Counted from the first letter of the stretch, positions 6,985-14,079 are shown. The stretch is 24,446 nucleotides of DNA from Bacteroidales bacterium (GCA_019416425.1 DXXK01000079.1:1-24446); one strand, 5' to 3'. Program-made: numbers and translations. The notes: a model not told the origin generated them from the letters alone.

Positions 6985-7004
6985 ATTCAGACCAAGGTCT
7001 GAAT
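6985..7004. repeat. Perfect palindrome derived from the spacer repeat
   Basis: ATTCAGACC (6985-6993) and GGTCTGAAT (6996-7004) flank two A residues. It resembles the 'gaccaaagtcctgatgaa' end of the dispersed repeat, made fully palindromic. It lies upstream of the reverse transcriptase. The 6812-7236 spacer also holds a 'tccggatggta' motif, an AT-rich repeat and the tRNA-like relic, but no gene. Confidence 0.5.
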
Positions 7005-7023
7005 GAATTGTACCCGCGTAGCC

Positions 7024-7045
7024 AATTATGCATTTTGCATTCAAA
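7024..7045. repeat. AT-rich 'aattatgcattttgcattc' repeat
   Basis: A short member of the AT-rich family, preceded by 'acccgcgtagcc', which also occurs at about 2472-2484. It ends a few bases from the tRNA-like relic. Confidence 0.55.
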
Positions 7046-7054
7046 ATTTTTTAG

Positions 7055-7130
7055 TGGAGCTGGAGGGGATTGAACCTCACAGAATTTATGGAACTCGTCA
7101 CCTCTTGACTGCCAGTCAAACTCTCTAACG
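7055..7130 (-). pseudogene. tRNA- or tmRNA-like relic, candidate attachment-site remnant
   Basis: On the minus strand GGTTCAATCC (7067-7076) followed by CCTCCAGCTCCA is a T-loop and acceptor 3' end; CAGCTCCA is the usual end of tmRNA (ssrA). Further 5' an anticodon-arm-like stem TTTGA/TCAAG encloses CTGGCAG (about 7104-7120), flanked by AGGTGACGAGTTC and GTTAGAGAG, which resemble a variable/T region and a D-arm. No GGAGCTG 5' acceptor strand is present, the T-stem has two mismatches, and extra bases separate the parts, so this is not a working gene. The 3' ends of tRNA and tmRNA genes are common integration sites. The relic lies exactly between the glycan genes and the reverse transcriptase. 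Confidence 0.4.
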
Positions 7131-7236
7131 TGATTGTATACCTCTGTCAGTCGATGGAATTTGGGGGAATCTGTTATTTTAACGGCAAATACGATGATTT
7201 ATTATCATAGGATAACGATAGGATAAGTCTGGGATT

Positions 7237-7911
7237 TTATTCTATTCGGGATTGTATGATGATAGGAATTTCATTGATGTCGTTAACCCATACATCTGGA
7301 TTTACCGCATTATCAACATCAGTCTGTTTGTGGATATTGGTACCATCATCCAATATACCAATTGTTTTCCATCCAAGTTTGCGTGGAGCAATAAAATCCT
7401 TGGTTGGATTATCACCTACGTAGTAAAACGTATTAATATATGGCAATAGATTCTCAAAATACTGATAATTTCGTAAGTCCGGTTTCTCTGATCCGAAATT
7501 CTCGGAAATAACGATATTAGAGTCCTCTATAAACTGATCAATCCCAAGAGCCTTGATTTTATTTGATTGAGTTACGCATCTTCCATCCGTTATGATACCC
7601 ATCTGAATTGTCTTATTCCTAAGGAATTTCAGGACTTCAAGGCTTGAGTCTGGAATCTCAATGTCCGGATTGTGGAATCGGTACCATTCTAATAATTGAG
7701 GTACGGTTATTGAGCCATCGAATTTCAGTTCCAGTTGTTTGAACACATTTATGTTTTCCTCACGCCATCTGTTCATGTCCACAACAAGCTTCTTGGCATC
7801 ATCTGAGGACTTGCAAAGTTGAGTTGCGATGTATCTGTATCCGCTTTCAAGATAATCCACCTCCTTGTAAAGTGTATCGTCAAGATCGAATACTACGCAG
7901 ATTTTATTCAT
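7237..7911 (-). CDS. HAD-superfamily hydrolase of the glycan cluster
   Basis: This 224-aa cytoplasmic protein carries all four HAD motifs: DLDDTLY (9-15, nucleophile Asp9 and acid Asp11), ITDG (107-110), Lys143 in SEKPD, and GDNPTKD (166-172). The inserted helical cap between motifs I and II places it with phosphoglycolate-phosphatase/haloacid-type small-molecule phosphatases. It overlaps the ATP-grasp gene by 8 bases and is probably translationally coupled to it. ATP-grasp plus HAD pairs are common in Bacteroidales capsule loci, where they probably install a small substituent or process its phosphorylated precursor. The exact substrate cannot be read from the sequence. It is the last gene of its operon before the tRNA-like relic. 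Confidence 0.9.
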   Translation of the reverse strand: MNKICVVFDLDDTLYKEVDYLESGYRYIATQLCKSSDDAKKLVVDMNRWREENINVFKQLELKFDGSITVPQLLEWYRFHNPDIEIPDSSLEVLKFLRNKTIQMGIITDGRCVTQSNKIKALGIDQFIEDSNIVISENFGSEKPDLRNYQYFENLLPYINTFYYVGDNPTKDFIAPRKLGWKTIGILDDGTNIHKQTDVDNAVNPDVWVNDINEIPIIIQSRIE

Positions 7912-8866
7912 GGAAGATTACCTGTGAATCGTATCTCAGCATTACGGTATTGTCTGTCCAATTGTCGGAATACTCCATATTCTCGCCATTGATATATTCT
8001 TTGATCATCATCTGCGGGAAATTGGCTCCGGAATAGTAGGAGAGGGGATAGCCACCTCCATATCTGGGATTGATTTCGATACCAACCACATCATTATCTC
8101 TTTCACGATAAAAAAGCTGGATACAGATGCATCCACGTACTCCCTGCAGGTATTCCATCCTCTCCAGCAGATACTTGACAATGTAGTTTTTGCGTGCAGC
8201 GCCTTTGTTTACCTCACCACTTCTGATTTCAATTCGTTCACGCGGTACGATAGCCTTGACCCTGTGGTCTGCGCCGTAATACATATCGACGGTATACTCC
8301 TTGTATTGTTTTTTGTCGATATATTCCATAAACATCAGTTTCGGATCCTCCAGAATCTCGTCTGTCAGTTCATCCGCTGACTTTATGAAATGAATGTTCG
8401 TGCTCAACGAACCGTCATACGGTTTGGCGAACATAGGAAATTCAGGATTGAATTTATCAATTGTCCGAGGATTCCGTATGCCGAGTTCTGTAAACAGCCC
8501 GGAAGTCTTTCGCTTGTCTCTGCAAACCTTTATGAAATTGGAATCGGATACCATAATCTCAATTCCGTGCCCGCTGAACAAATTACGGTTTTCGGCCAGG
8601 ACAAGCAGCTCGGTATCGATGGTTGGAATAACTATCCTGATATCATTGGCCTTGCATATTTCAAGTAAGACATTGATATATCCAGGGTCTGTGACTCTGG
8701 GTACGGCAAAGGCCTTATCAGACAGACGGCAGGCCGGTGCCATAACAGGATTTAAATCAACCGACATCACTTTTCCATCGGGAAACAGTGATTTAAGTTC
8801 TCTTTGAAATTCAAGTAATAACTCAACTCGTTTGCCTGCCGAGGTGATCAGTATATTGTTTTGCAT
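7904..8866 (-). CDS. ATP-grasp family carboxylate-amine ligase
   Basis: This protein of about 320 aa begins NNILITSAGKRVELLLEF, the pre-ATP-grasp domain seen in carbamoyl-phosphate-synthase-like and PylC-like ATP-grasp enzymes. FPMFAKPYDGSLSTN is the ATP-binding lysine and glycine-loop region, LMFMEYIDKKQYKEYTVDM the central strand, and GIEINPRYGGGYPLSYYSG the Mg-binding E-x-N site. Such enzymes join a carboxylate to an amine via an acyl phosphate. In a glycan locus this suggests amidation of a uronic acid or addition of an amino acid, which is inference. The frame opens at a TTG (8882-8884) overlapping the upstream stop, but the ATG at 8864-8866 gives the usual family N-terminus and is preferred. 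Confidence 0.88.
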   Translation of the reverse strand: MQNNILITSAGKRVELLLEFQRELKSLFPDGKVMSVDLNPVMAPACRLSDKAFAVPRVTDPGYINVLLEICKANDIRIVIPTIDTELLVLAENRNLFSGHGIEIMVSDSNFIKVCRDKRKTSGLFTELGIRNPRTIDKFNPEFPMFAKPYDGSLSTNIHFIKSADELTDEILEDPKLMFMEYIDKKQYKEYTVDMYYGADHRVKAIVPRERIEIRSGEVNKGAARKNYIVKYLLERMEYLQGVRGCICIQLFYRERDNDVVGIEINPRYGGGYPLSYYSGANFPQMMIKEYINGENMEYSDNWTDNTVMLRYDSQVIFHE

Positions 8867-8880
8867 ATTTCTAATATTGC

Positions 8881-10017
8881 TCAATGGGATGAGCGTGATA
8901 ATATCTTACGGTATACATTGGCGGTATTCCGCGCCATGGTGTCAAGGGTGAAGTTTTTCAGGGCATATTCCCGTCCGTTGGCGGCCACTTGTTTGATTAG
9001 TTTTGTATCGGTCAGCAACGCGGTTAATGTTTTGTATAAAGCCTCGGGGTTTTGGCTTTCAAAAACAAAACCTGTCTCTCCATCTATGATTTGTTCTTTT
9101 GCCCCCTGGACATTCGAGCGGATTACACAGCAATTGGCCAGCATAGCCTCTACTGCTGTCAGAGGGAAGCCCTCCCAGATTGATGGCAGTACAAAAATGT
9201 CAAGCGATCTATATACATCGAGAGGATCCTGGAACTCAAGCAATGAGACCTTTGGGTAAAGACTGAATTTGCTTATCTGTTCAGAAATCCATTTCTGACT
9301 TCCTTCCCCCTTGTAATTCCCGCAAAACACAATGTGGATTCGGTCTATCATTTCCTTGGGCAACATAGACACTGCTTCCAGAAGGAAATGATGGCCTTTG
9401 CGTGGCTCTATGCTTGCTACAATCCCAATCAGGATCTTTTCGGTTGGTAGCCCCAATTGTTTTCTTTTGGATTGTTGATCTTCGTTCGTAAATGGCTCGG
9501 CAAAACGTGGACTGACGCCATGTAGAACTATATCAATGTCGCTCTCTTTGTAACCATGACGTGTTATAGCTTCTTGCTTCATGCCCTCGCTAATTGCTAT
9601 GATGCGTGTAGCTCTTGGTGCGAATATGTTTTTCTTCAATCCCCATGAATGCAGAGTAACAGTGAATTTCTTATGTAATAGTTTGGGAATTATGCTCAGG
9701 TAAATGGATTCCATGTGAATGATGTCATACTTCCCTGACGATAAATCCTTTGTAAGGAACATAAACGATTTTAACCGTTCCTTTATCCCATTGTGAGGAT
9801 TGGGCATCTCCCTTATATTGAATCCTTTGGATTTAGCGTAAACGGATTTTTCATTTTCTTTGCTATCTAAAGGATGTCCTACTATTAGAGTGACATTATG
9901 ACCTATGTTTTTAAGTCCTTCACATAAGTCGATGGTATTGGTAGTAACACCACTCAGTTCGTAATGGGATAAGACTACTGCTACGTTTAGATTTTCGGGG
10001 GGGGTAATATATTGCAT
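8881..10017 (-). CDS. GT4-family glycosyltransferase with a C8 tract near its start
   Basis: This 378-aa GT-B protein has an N-terminal acceptor domain (NVAVVLSHYELSGVTTNT at about 10-27) and a C-terminal Rossmann domain. The latter includes GIVASIEPRKGHHFLLEA and SIWEGFPLTAVEAM, the EX7E signature of GT4 retaining transferases. It adds a sugar from a nucleotide donor to the lipid-linked repeat unit at the cytoplasmic face; donor and linkage are unknown. Bases 9997-10004 form an uninterrupted run of eight C on the coding strand within codons 5-7 (Thr-Pro-Pro). Gain or loss of one base would abolish the product unless a downstream start is used. It follows the initiating transferase after about 50 bp. 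Confidence 0.9.
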   Translation of the reverse strand: MQYITPPENLNVAVVLSHYELSGVTTNTIDLCEGLKNIGHNVTLIVGHPLDSKENEKSVYAKSKGFNIREMPNPHNGIKERLKSFMFLTKDLSSGKYDIIHMESIYLSIIPKLLHKKFTVTLHSWGLKKNIFAPRATRIIAISEGMKQEAITRHGYKESDIDIVLHGVSPRFAEPFTNEDQQSKRKQLGLPTEKILIGIVASIEPRKGHHFLLEAVSMLPKEMIDRIHIVFCGNYKGEGSQKWISEQISKFSLYPKVSLLEFQDPLDVYRSLDIFVLPSIWEGFPLTAVEAMLANCCVIRSNVQGAKEQIIDGETGFVFESQNPEALYKTLTALLTDTKLIKQVAANGREYALKNFTLDTMARNTANVYRKILSRSSH

Positions 10018-10067
10018 GTCATTGCCAGATTATTATTAGGATGATTCGAGTTTATTGAATTATGGGT

Positions 10068-10682
10068 TCAATTATGTCCATTAAAGAATTCCATTGTAGC
10101 CTCGCCCTCCTGGGAGATGTCGGCGCGTTTCAGGACTTTCCGGATGGTGGTCCAGATTACCTTGCAATCGGTTGCGAACGATATGTGGTCCACATACCAT
10201 ACGTCGAGTTCGAATTTCTTCTTCCACGAGATGGCGTTGCGCCCGTGACACTGCGCCCATCCGGTGATGCCGGGGCGCACCTCATGGCGGCGTGCCTGCT
10301 CGGGCGAATAGAGTGGGAGATACTGCACCAACAGTGGACGAGGGCCAATCAGTGACATATCACCCTTGAAGACGTTCCACAGCTGCGGCAGCTCGTCGAT
10401 TGAGGTGGAGCGGACAAAGCGGCCGACTTTTGTAAGACGGTCGGCATCGGGCAACAGCTTGCCGTCGGCGTCGCGCTCGTCGGTCATGGTCTTGAACTTG
10501 ACGACCTTGAAGATCTTGCCGTCCTTGCCGGGCCGTTCCTGGAAGAAGAAGGCACCGGCGCCCTTGTTGGCGAAATGCAGCCAGACGGTCACCGCCGCCA
10601 AAGGCACCGACAGCACCAGCAGCGCACCGCCGCTGGCGGCCACATCGATGGTCCGCTTAAAGAATTTTCTATATAGATTCAT
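10068..10682 (-). CDS. Initiating phosphoglycosyl transferase (PglC/WcaJ-type sugar transferase)
   Basis: This 204-aa protein is the length of a minimal monotopic phosphoglycosyl transferase. It has one N-terminal hydrophobic re-entrant segment (about 12-37) with the basic KRTIDV lead. The catalytic Asp-Glu pair is in STSIDELPQLWNV (96-97), followed by GDMSLIGPRPL (107-117) and RPGITGWAQCHGR (136-148). It transfers a sugar-1-phosphate from a nucleotide sugar to undecaprenyl phosphate, which starts assembly of the repeat unit. It lacks the extra N-terminal membrane domain of full-length WcaJ/WbaP. The gene looks richer in G+C than the glycosyltransferase after it. Upstream lies a repeat-filled spacer with no clear promoter. 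Confidence 0.93.
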   Translation of the reverse strand: MNLYRKFFKRTIDVAASGGALLVLSVPLAAVTVWLHFANKGAGAFFFQERPGKDGKIFKVVKFKTMTDERDADGKLLPDADRLTKVGRFVRSTSIDELPQLWNVFKGDMSLIGPRPLLVQYLPLYSPEQARRHEVRPGITGWAQCHGRNAISWKKKFELDVWYVDHISFATDCKVIWTTIRKVLKRADISQEGEATMEFFNGHN

Positions 10683-10833
10683 GATTTAGAACCGATTTGT
10701 TTTCGATGTGCTTCGTGCCGCGTAGCTTCATTATGAATGTCTTATCCAATGCCCCCTTTGGGCTTAGCGCAAGCCCCCTGACTGTGACGCCGGCATGTAT
10801 GGTGGCGCGCAAAGCCGCAAAGAGTAGAGAGCT

Positions 10834-10876
10834 GTAGGGACGCACGGGACGCACGGGACGCACGGGACGTGCGTCC
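10834..10876. repeat. REP-like palindrome with a tandemly expanded left arm
   Basis: GTAG (10834-10837) leads into three tandem copies of GGGACGCAC (10837-10863), then GGGA, then the closing arm CGTGCGTCC (10868-10876). The single-copy version lies at 4520-4544. The expansion looks like replication slippage. Confidence 0.65.
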
Positions 10877-10976
10877 AAAATACCACCCTGACAATCATGG
10901 CCATACGCCAAGGGCACTGAGGCCACATTGTGGCCGACGCCAAGGCCGCAGAGCCATTCGGACAGTAACCCGACCA

Positions 10977-10999
10977 GTAGGGACATGCTTAGGCATGTC
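10977..10999. repeat. GTAG-footed REP-like palindrome
   Basis: GTAG (10977-10980), then GACATGC, a TTAG loop and GCATGTC (10982-10999). The stem resembles that of the hairpin at 332-348. Confidence 0.6.
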
Positions 11000-11119
11000 G
11001 ACCTCAACTGCCTGACTGTTAAGCTGTCACTCCTTATGTAGGGCTTCAGCTCCATGTCCTTTTCTGTTTGAATGCTGCGTAGCAATTATGCATTATGCAT
11101 TTTTAATTCTGCATTTAAT

Positions 11120-11584
11120 TTATTTCACGGTGTAGTTCAGCTTTTTGCTGACGTTTTTGTCGCGGGCTGAGGATGGTCGGAAAGTTGCATTTAAGAGACG
11201 GCGCGCCGTATGATGCCGCTTATGGTAATCGACATACGATTCGGCCTTAGGGTCGAAATCCTCCTTGTAGCATTGGCCGGGCGCGACATAGACATAGGTT
11301 AAGTCTTCGATCAAGGCTGCTATGCCGTCCTGTTCATCGGCCACTGCGGCAATTTGCTCGCGCTTGGGTGCCAGACATGTTATGCCGCGACGAACGCACT
11401 CATTAATGACCGCACCGATAGTATCGTCGTAATTGGCGATTATCGTAGCCGGATTGAAATCCTGCCATTCTGATTCACCGATTTTCTGTACCGGCCGCAG
11501 CTGGACTATGTCCGGCAGGCATTGTTTTCGGTCAGGATTCGACCGGTTTAATGCCGTCCTGCCTATATAGTGACATTCAGTCAC
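11120..11584 (-). pseudogene. 154-codon frame of unknown origin, probable gene fragment
   Basis: The frame encodes a normal-looking hydrophilic protein (for example TIIANYDDTIGAVINECVRR, then ALIEDLTYVYVAPGQ), but I do not recognise it. It contains no ATG at all. The only plausible start is a GTG (11582-11584) inside a 20-bp sequence that also occurs at the 3' end of the neighbouring ATPase gene (12215-12234), so the natural 5' end was probably replaced. No ribosome-binding site is evident. Composite spacer repeats lie on both sides. It is most likely the 3' part of a longer gene captured between repeats. A genuine GTG-started gene cannot be excluded. Confidence 0.45.
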
Positions 11585-11587
11585 TGT
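11568..11587. repeat. 20-bp direct repeat with palindromic core, copy 1
   Basis: 'tagtgacattcagtcactgt' is identical to 12215-12234. The core AGTGAC-ATTCA-GTCACT is an inverted repeat. It forms the 5' end of the 154-codon frame. Confidence 0.75.
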
Positions 11588-11644
11588 GAAGCTGTTTAAA
11601 CATGTATGTTCTCCAAATTACTGCGTAGCCGACCGCCCGGCTGC

Positions 11645-12080
11645 GACGCCGGCATGTAAAGTGGCGCGCAAAGCCTCAAAGAGGGTCTATGGATAAGAGC
11701 CGGTGCATCTGCCATCCGGAGTGTCGCTGCTGCCGCCAAGGCCGCGATGTAATCGTGATTTCCGACGCCAAGGCCGCGAAACCATCCGGACGGCTCAGCG
11801 GAATCCGCGTCCCGGGTTATCCATAACCCATAGCGGGTTTGGCGCAGGCCTGGGACCCATCATCAATTGCAGCATTTTTTTAATTATACGTAGCCCTTTG
11901 CGGCTTTGCGCGCGCACTACGTGTCAACCGGATTGCCAGATGCCGAGGTCCTACCAGCAGTCCCGACCGCCTGCCATGCACCGCATGGCAAACCTTATGT
12001 CGAGCGTCAGCTCCCTGGTCCTTTTATGTCTGAATGCTGCGTAGCCATTATGCATTATGCATTTTACATTTTTAATTTCA
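11645..12080. repeat. Composite spacer repeat, copy B
   Basis: A second collinear copy of the 10786-11118 composite. It has extra hairpins: GGGTTAT/ATAACCC (11814-11829) and TGCCATGC/GCATGGCA (11972-11990). The last 75 bp (about 12004-12079) is nearly identical to 11044-11118. The 11585-12227 spacer shows no gene. Confidence 0.65.
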
Positions 12081-12214
12081 CTGCGTAGCTCCCTTATGAA
12101 ATCTTATGCAGTTGATTACGGCAGCGCATCCATCGAGCCCTTCGGGGTTATGTTCTAATAATACACCTGTTCAAAATGCCCAAATATTTTCTGTTTGCAC
12201 TATAAACAACTTCA

Positions 12215-12234
12215 TAGTGACATTCAGTCACTGT
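12215..12234. repeat. 20-bp direct repeat with palindromic core, copy 2
   Basis: Identical to 11568-11587. It overlaps the stop codon (12228-12230) of the AAA-ATPase/PD-(D/E)XK gene. Confidence 0.75.
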
Positions 12235-13787
12235 ATGATCCATCCGTCGATGTTGCGGGTCTTGGAGGAAATGTTTACACTGACTTTCACGATTGGCTTT
12301 GTGTTCAGTGAATTCTCGTATGGCATGGCATATTTCTTCTCATTGATCTGTGCCAATGCCTCCTCCGGAGTACCTCCGTATTTGAATTCCATTATATATA
12401 TGGCTTTCGGTCCGTCCAGGACCATGTCCATACGGCCGCACGACGTGCGTCTCTCCACATCGACGTCCATGCCGATAAGGCGTGCGATAATCAGTATATC
12501 CTTCTGCCACTGTAATTCCCGGTTGGTCTCCGACATATATGGTATTCCAGCCAGGAAGGATTGCAGCTCGTGCAGGAATCCGTCGATGTCGTCATGGTCA
12601 ATGAAGTCATTAAGAGAATCTACGAAACCATAGGCGCGGTCGGAATCCCATTGTCTGACGGTCTCCATTAAGTCCATGAAGAATCCCTTACGTACCTCAC
12701 CGTTAGGATATCCCAAAGTGTAGGCATTATGCTTTGGATCGAACGACTTGATGGTCAGGTAACCGGTGTAGAAACATGCCAGAGGTAGGCTCTTGCCAAG
12801 TACGTCACCGCTGTCCAGAACGGATCTGCGTATGACGGTACCTTCCAGGTCAGGGGTACCCCACTCGTTTTTCAGAAACAGGTTGAGCAGACGGGTAGGA
12901 GTGCCCGTCTGAAACCAAAAGTCACTGATTTCTTTGGAATTAAGAGCTTTGAGCAGGCTGAACGGATTGTATACGTCTATCAGTTTTTTAGAGAAATGGT
13001 AGCCGTCGTATTGTTTTTTTAGTATCAGTAGTGTATCATTGAACGACAAATCCATTTCCCGGGCCAGCTCCTCTATACCTTCATGAAAATTTGACAATAG
13101 CTCCTCGGTTGTTATTCCGCAGATTGCCGAATAATCAGGCAGCAGCGAAATGTCGGTTAGGTTGTTGAAGCCGCTGAAGATGCTGAGCTGGCCCAGCTTG
13201 CCTACACCGGTCAGGAACACGAACTTCAGGATACCCTCGTTAGCCTTCATGACGCGGTAGAAGTCGTGAAGCGACCTGCGGTTGTCGGCCTCAAGCTCCG
13301 GATTTCCATAGGCGTCGATCACCGGACTGTCGTACTCGTCGATCAGGATGACGACTCGTTGTCCGCTCTGCCTGTATAAATGGCGGATTATCGTGTCGAA
13401 ACGCAGTTCGGGAGTATATTTGGACTCAGGGATTCCGTACGCCGTTTCCCATTCGGACACGGTCTTGGCCAGGAACATTTCCAGGTCTCCGGGATTCTTG
13501 TATCCGCCACGTGTGAAGTCCAGGTGTAATACCGGGTACTTGGTCCATTCCTCAGGCTCGAGTCGGTCGATGGCCAGACCGCTGAACAGCTCGCGGTTTC
13601 CACGGAAATATTGTTCCATGGTGGAGATCAGCAGGCTCTTGCCGAAGCGGCGAGGGCGGCTCAGGAAGTAGCTGCCGCCAGGATTGGCAAGTTCATGGAT
13701 GTATGCCGTCTTGTCGACATAAAGATAGCCGAACTCCCGCAGCTTACGGAAATCCTGAATACCCACCGGATATAGAATCTTAGCCAT
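12228..13787 (-). CDS. AAA-ATPase-like / PD-(D/E)XK nuclease-like protein
   Basis: This 519-aa protein matches a large Bacteroidota family (AAA-ATPase_like, PF09820, plus PDDEXK_9, PF08011). It starts YPVGIQDFRKLREFGYLYVD, then FLSRPRRFGKSLLIST with the family's unusual P-loop RPRRFGKS (44-51) and a Walker B VILIDEYDSPV (146-156). The C-terminus has a nuclease-like core: Asp454 in MDMVLDGP and E467-x-K469 in IMEFKYGG. The length is normal and no key residue is missing. These genes are numerous in gut Bacteroidales and often sit in variable regions, but their role is not settled; mobile-element or defence links are proposed. It has its own promoter, so it is an independent unit inserted in the glycan cluster. 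Its last codons lie in the 20-bp direct repeat. Confidence 0.92.
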   Translation of the reverse strand: MAKILYPVGIQDFRKLREFGYLYVDKTAYIHELANPGGSYFLSRPRRFGKSLLISTMEQYFRGNRELFSGLAIDRLEPEEWTKYPVLHLDFTRGGYKNPGDLEMFLAKTVSEWETAYGIPESKYTPELRFDTIIRHLYRQSGQRVVILIDEYDSPVIDAYGNPELEADNRRSLHDFYRVMKANEGILKFVFLTGVGKLGQLSIFSGFNNLTDISLLPDYSAICGITTEELLSNFHEGIEELAREMDLSFNDTLLILKKQYDGYHFSKKLIDVYNPFSLLKALNSKEISDFWFQTGTPTRLLNLFLKNEWGTPDLEGTVIRRSVLDSGDVLGKSLPLACFYTGYLTIKSFDPKHNAYTLGYPNGEVRKGFFMDLMETVRQWDSDRAYGFVDSLNDFIDHDDIDGFLHELQSFLAGIPYMSETNRELQWQKDILIIARLIGMDVDVERRTSCGRMDMVLDGPKAIYIMEFKYGGTPEEALAQINEKKYAMPYENSLNTKPIVKVSVNISSKTRNIDGWIIQ

Positions 13788-13860
13788 CTCTACGCGCTTC
13801 TTGTTATTGGGAACTGTCTGTCAGTACAACAAACGTCAAGGCAGAATTCCTATTCGGTTA

Positions 13861-13891
13861 CAAATATACGACATATTTATTCAATTGCAAA
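13861..13891 (-). promoter_or_regulatory. Consensus Bacteroidota promoter of the AAA/PD-(D/E)XK gene
   Basis: On the minus strand TTTG (13888-13891), 19 bp, then TATATTTG (13861-13868): an exact match to TTTG-N19-TAnnTTTG, about 75 bp upstream of the ATG. Confidence 0.75.
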
Positions 13892-13898
13892 ATCATTG

Positions 13899-13920
13899 CC
13901 GTCATATTTGTATATGACGG
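13899..13920. promoter_or_regulatory. 9-bp inverted repeat just upstream of the promoter
   Basis: CCGTCATAT (13899-13907) and ATATGACGG (13912-13920) flank TTGT, ending 7 bp before the -33 box. It could be an operator or the end of an upstream transcript; it has no T-run typical of a terminator. Confidence 0.4.
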
Positions 13921-13978
13921 GAAAATCAGCCATTTCAACCCTGGTCATAGACTGAACACTATCGATTAATTCAATCCG

Positions 13979-14024
13979 GAGCATCAGCTTCCCAAGCTGA
14001 GGGTCGCGGGTTCAAACATCCGCC
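13979..14024 (+). pseudogene. Broken tRNA-Gly(CCC)
   Basis: The sequence holds the D-arm 3' end GAGCA, a perfect anticodon stem TCAGC/GCTGA (13984-13988, 13996-14000) around TTCCCAA with anticodon CCC (13991-13993), variable GGGTC, the T-arm 5' strand GCGGG and loop TTCAAA. The T-arm 3' strand is deleted, so the acceptor end CATCCGCC follows directly. The 5' acceptor strand and D-loop are absent. This is a clear fragment of tRNA-Gly, likely left by integration or excision at a tRNA gene. It is immediately followed by a dispersed spacer repeat. Confidence 0.75.
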
Positions 14025-14079
14025 AGTAGCGCACGCCTCCGAGCCGTGCACTGATTCACACCAAATGCCTAATGAATTG
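14025..14079. repeat. Dispersed ~55-bp spacer repeat, copy 5
   Basis: 'agtagcgcacgcctccgagc', then 'cgtgcactgattcacaccaa', then 'atgcctaatgaattg'. It starts at the broken end of the tRNA relic and lies downstream of the TIR gene. The 13788-14157 spacer otherwise holds only the promoter region described. Confidence 0.6.

Larger units (their letters stand above)
10786..11118. repeat. Composite spacer repeat, copy A
   Basis: A collinear set of motifs: 'gacgccggcatgta', 'ggcgcgcaaagccgcaaag', 'gacgccaaggccgcagagcc', 'cttatgta', 'tttgaatgctgcgtagc' and 'attatgcattatgcat'. The same motifs recur in the same order at 11645-12080, on the other side of the 154-codon frame. It contains two GTAG-footed hairpins and GGCCAC/GTGGCC (10921-10935). 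The 10683-11119 spacer holds no gene; the frame that spans it is a repeat artefact. Confidence 0.65.

Noticed and set aside
10834..10876. Tandem GGGACGCAC units as a CRISPR array
   Set aside because: The units are 9 bp with no spacers between them, and no cas genes are present.
10669..11085. 138-codon minus-strand frame with RPVRPVRP repeats
   Set aside because: The repeats come from the slippage-expanded REP palindrome and the frame spans only spacer repeats.
11703..12044. 113-codon plus-strand frame
   Set aside because: It lies within composite spacer copy B and is GC-rich repeat sequence, not a gene.
12096..12158. Short plus-strand frame MKSYAVDYGSASIEPFGVMF
   Set aside because: Only 20 codons, with no homologue I recognise and no promoter.
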